Both the position numbers and the translations under genes were made by a program. Below are positions 5,919 to 7,304 of a stretch of DNA of 7,304 nucleotides, in pieces (the stretch's first letter is position 1; each line of letters opens with the position of its first letter). Under the pieces are notes generated by a model that was given only the letters and a program-made list of their open reading frames with translations, made no database searches and had not been told where the DNA came from. Origin of the DNA: Promethearchaeota archaeon. Lineage in GTDB: Archaea; Asgardarchaeota; Lokiarchaeia; Sigynarchaeales; SOKP01. The DNA lies in contig JAGXOB010000111.1 of NCBI GenBank assembly GCA_019894735.1, forward strand, positions 1 to 7,304. Reading direction: 5' to 3'.

Positions 5919-7109
5919 TTGACAAAGAAAAAACTGCCCGAATTAGATATTCTTCGAATCGTGTCAATTTTAATTGTTATTATATTTGTTCACATGAAGG
6001 ATTATGGATATAGCTTCTATGTTGAGGTAAATCAATACTATATCTATTTTTTTAATGGTTTAGGGATTTTTGTTGCTATGGGTTCTATGGTGTTCTTGTC
6101 GGGATTTGGACTTTTTCTCAATAAAGATAATAGAAACATCGACTCGACTGGAAAGTTAATTACATTTTTAAAGAAGAGATTTCTAAGAATATTTCCACTA
6201 TATTGGATAGCAATACCGCTATTTGTTGTTTTTTTAGGGTATTTTGACATTGACTTTTTATATTTACTCGCACATATTATGGGAATGCAAATTATCGTTG
6301 CTCCGATATTTGGTCCTCCTATGCTAACTCTTTGGTTCATTGGTATAATTGTTGTCTATTATTTGATTTTTATAATCTTAAGTTATTTAGGCTCGATCAA
6401 AAAAATCATTCCTGCGGCTATAGTTATTCTCATTATCTTTGTATTCCTTAACGTTACCTTCGGGTTCGTTGAATATCGCTTTTTCTATTACTATTTTTTC
6501 TTTATCGCAGGCATCGTTATTGCTAACATTTACACTTCTCAATTTTATATTCGGGTTAAAGAAAGTTTCAATAAACGAAGTAAGTTAATTCCATTAATTA
6601 TCGCAGGATGTTCCGCATTTCTTTTTTATCTAATTTATCAGTTTTTAGCCGAATTTAGCTACTCGTTTTTCACTTTGGAATATGGAACGTTTATACTATC
6701 ATTTATTTTAGATATGAATCCTGGTTTTCTTCAATCAGCAATGGCAGTAATTTTGACAAATCTAATAATAATTGTTTATATCATTTTCACAGTTTCTTTA
6801 TTTTATTTGTTCATACACATTTTTAGATTGATTATCCCTAAAATAAAATTAGATTCAATTTTTTCAAGAATTGCTTATTCAACTTTTTGCGTATATCTTT
6901 TCCACAGAATCTTCCTTATTATTTATGTTGCTATATTGACTTATGGGTTAAATATTGATACGTTCAATAAAGACAACGTATATCTCGTCTACTTGTTCAT
7001 CCCGTTTATATTTCTCTTTTCATATTTTATTCAAAAGTTATATGATTTGATAATTAAAACCATCTTTCGAGAATCTCAGAAAGTTCCGAAAATCGAGAAA
7101 GACAGCTAA
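5919..7109 (+). CDS. Membrane acyltransferase, acyltransferase-3 (AT3/OafA-like) family
   Basis: This 396-residue, very hydrophobic protein has about ten predicted membrane helices (approximately 12-24, 45-65, 92-108, 112-130, 136-157, 163-180, 188-206, 222-242, 277-303, 318-341, 352-377). Family signs are the opening LPELDILRIVSILIVIIFVH with Arg13 and the presumed catalytic His25, KKRFLRIFPLYW (85-96), TLWFIGIIVVYYL (137-149) and STFCVYLFHRIF (321-332). AT3 proteins move acyl groups across or at the cytoplasmic membrane onto sugars, glycolipids or other surface molecules; the acceptor here is unknown. No extra SGNH or other soluble domain follows; the tail after 378 is short and charged. 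The TTG start at 5919 is chosen because the AT3 signature begins within ten residues and AGGT lies 8 bases upstream. Arg13 and His25 are separated by 11 residues where the family usually has 10. It is divergent from the MDR gene and is lower in G+C than the other genes. Confidence 0.88.
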   Translation: MTKKKLPELDILRIVSILIVIIFVHMKDYGYSFYVEVNQYYIYFFNGLGIFVAMGSMVFLSGFGLFLNKDNRNIDSTGKLITFLKKRFLRIFPLYWIAIPLFVVFLGYFDIDFLYLLAHIMGMQIIVAPIFGPPMLTLWFIGIIVVYYLIFIILSYLGSIKKIIPAAIVILIIFVFLNVTFGFVEYRFFYYYFFFIAGIVIANIYTSQFYIRVKESFNKRSKLIPLIIAGCSAFLFYLIYQFLAEFSYSFFTLEYGTFILSFILDMNPGFLQSAMAVILTNLIIIVYIIFTVSLFYLFIHIFRLIIPKIKLDSIFSRIAYSTFCVYLFHRIFLIIYVAILTYGLNIDTFNKDNVYLVYLFIPFIFLFSYFIQKLYDLIIKTIFRESQKVPKIEKDS

Positions 7110-7121
7110 TTTTAGCGATTA

Positions 7122-7148
7122 TTGATAAATTATAAACCAAATTATCAA
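7122..7148. terminator. AT-rich inverted repeat after the acyltransferase gene, possible weak terminator
   Basis: TTGATAA (7122-7128) and TTATCAA (7142-7148) form a perfect 7-base inverted repeat with a 13-base loop, starting 13 bases after the acyltransferase stop. The stem has a single G-C pair and only a short TTTT run follows (7165-7168), so it is a weak candidate for ending that transcript. The 105-base gap also holds TTTATA (7180-7185) and AGTTTTAATA (7163-7172), either of which could be a promoter for the next gene. Confidence 0.25.
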
Positions 7149-7214
7149 ATATTATAGGCTCTAGTTTTAATAATTGAGATTTATACAGATTAAAAATTAA
7201 AAGGTTATGATTTA

Positions 7215-7304
7215 GTGGCAAAAATAGCAATTATTGCGACAGATGGATTTGAGGAAGCAGAACTTATTTACCCCTATTATAGATTAAAAGAAGCAGGGCA
7301 CGAA
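7215..7304 (+). CDS. DJ-1/PfpI family protein (class I glutamine amidotransferase-like), N-terminal 30 residues
   Basis: A GTG at 7215 opens a frame that stays open to the window's end. The 30 visible residues begin MAKIAIIATDGFEEAELIYP and continue YYRLKEAGHE. This is the first beta strand, the DGFEExE motif with the conserved Glu (Glu14 region) that contacts the nucleophilic Cys in this family, and the first helix. DJ-1/PfpI proteins include small cytosolic proteases, chaperone-like and glyoxalase/deglycase-type enzymes. The nucleophile elbow lies beyond the window, so the type cannot be chosen. The start is supported by AAAAGG about 10 bases upstream and by the family N-terminus; the ATG at 7207 is out of frame and runs straight into a stop. 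Same strand as the acyltransferase, 105 bases away; a shared transcript is possible but not implied. Confidence 0.82.
   Translation, partial: MAKIAIIATDGFEEAELIYPYYRLKEAGHE

Overview
This AT-rich 7.3 kb window most likely comes from an anaerobic archaeon; an Asgard-type lineage is possible but cannot be shown from this sequence. Archaeal hints are TATA-like boxes at plausible distances from several starts, a GTGAT-type Shine-Dalgarno site before the acyl-CoA dehydrogenase, and frequent TTG/GTG starts. None is decisive, and an AT-rich anaerobic bacterium is not excluded.

Layout. At the left edge is the C-terminal part of a short-chain dehydrogenase (+). It converges, across a T-rich 41-base gap, on a block of five minus-strand genes. 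In transcription order these are a medium-chain (quinone-oxidoreductase-like) dehydrogenase, a crotonase-fold enoyl-CoA hydratase, an acyl-CoA dehydrogenase, EtfB, and an EtfA that carries an N-terminal two-cluster ferredoxin domain. A 218-227-base AT-rich region with a phased repeat motif separates this block from a plus-strand membrane acyltransferase (acyltransferase-3 family). The first 30 codons of a DJ-1/PfpI-family gene (+) run off the right edge.

How the genes work together. The hydratase, acyl-CoA dehydrogenase and ETF form an acyl-CoA redox module. The order dehydrogenase, EtfB, ferredoxin-EtfA matches the caffeyl-CoA reductase genes carC-carD-carE of Acetobacterium. EtfB has the sequence hallmarks of electron-bifurcating ETFs. 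The inference is a soluble complex linking an acyl-CoA/enoyl-CoA couple to NAD(H) and ferredoxin, working either in beta-oxidation or as an enoyl-CoA reductase. The ETF pair is tightly coupled (13-base gap, with the ribosome binding site overlapping the upstream stop). The acyl-CoA dehydrogenase and hydratase are separated by gaps of 119-160 bases holding their own possible promoters, so the block may be several transcription units. No thiolase, 3-hydroxyacyl-CoA dehydrogenase of the usual fused type, acyl-CoA ligase or ETF:quinone oxidoreductase is present. No gene-free stretch exceeds 300 bases, and I see no tRNA, rRNA, CRISPR array or insertion sequence.
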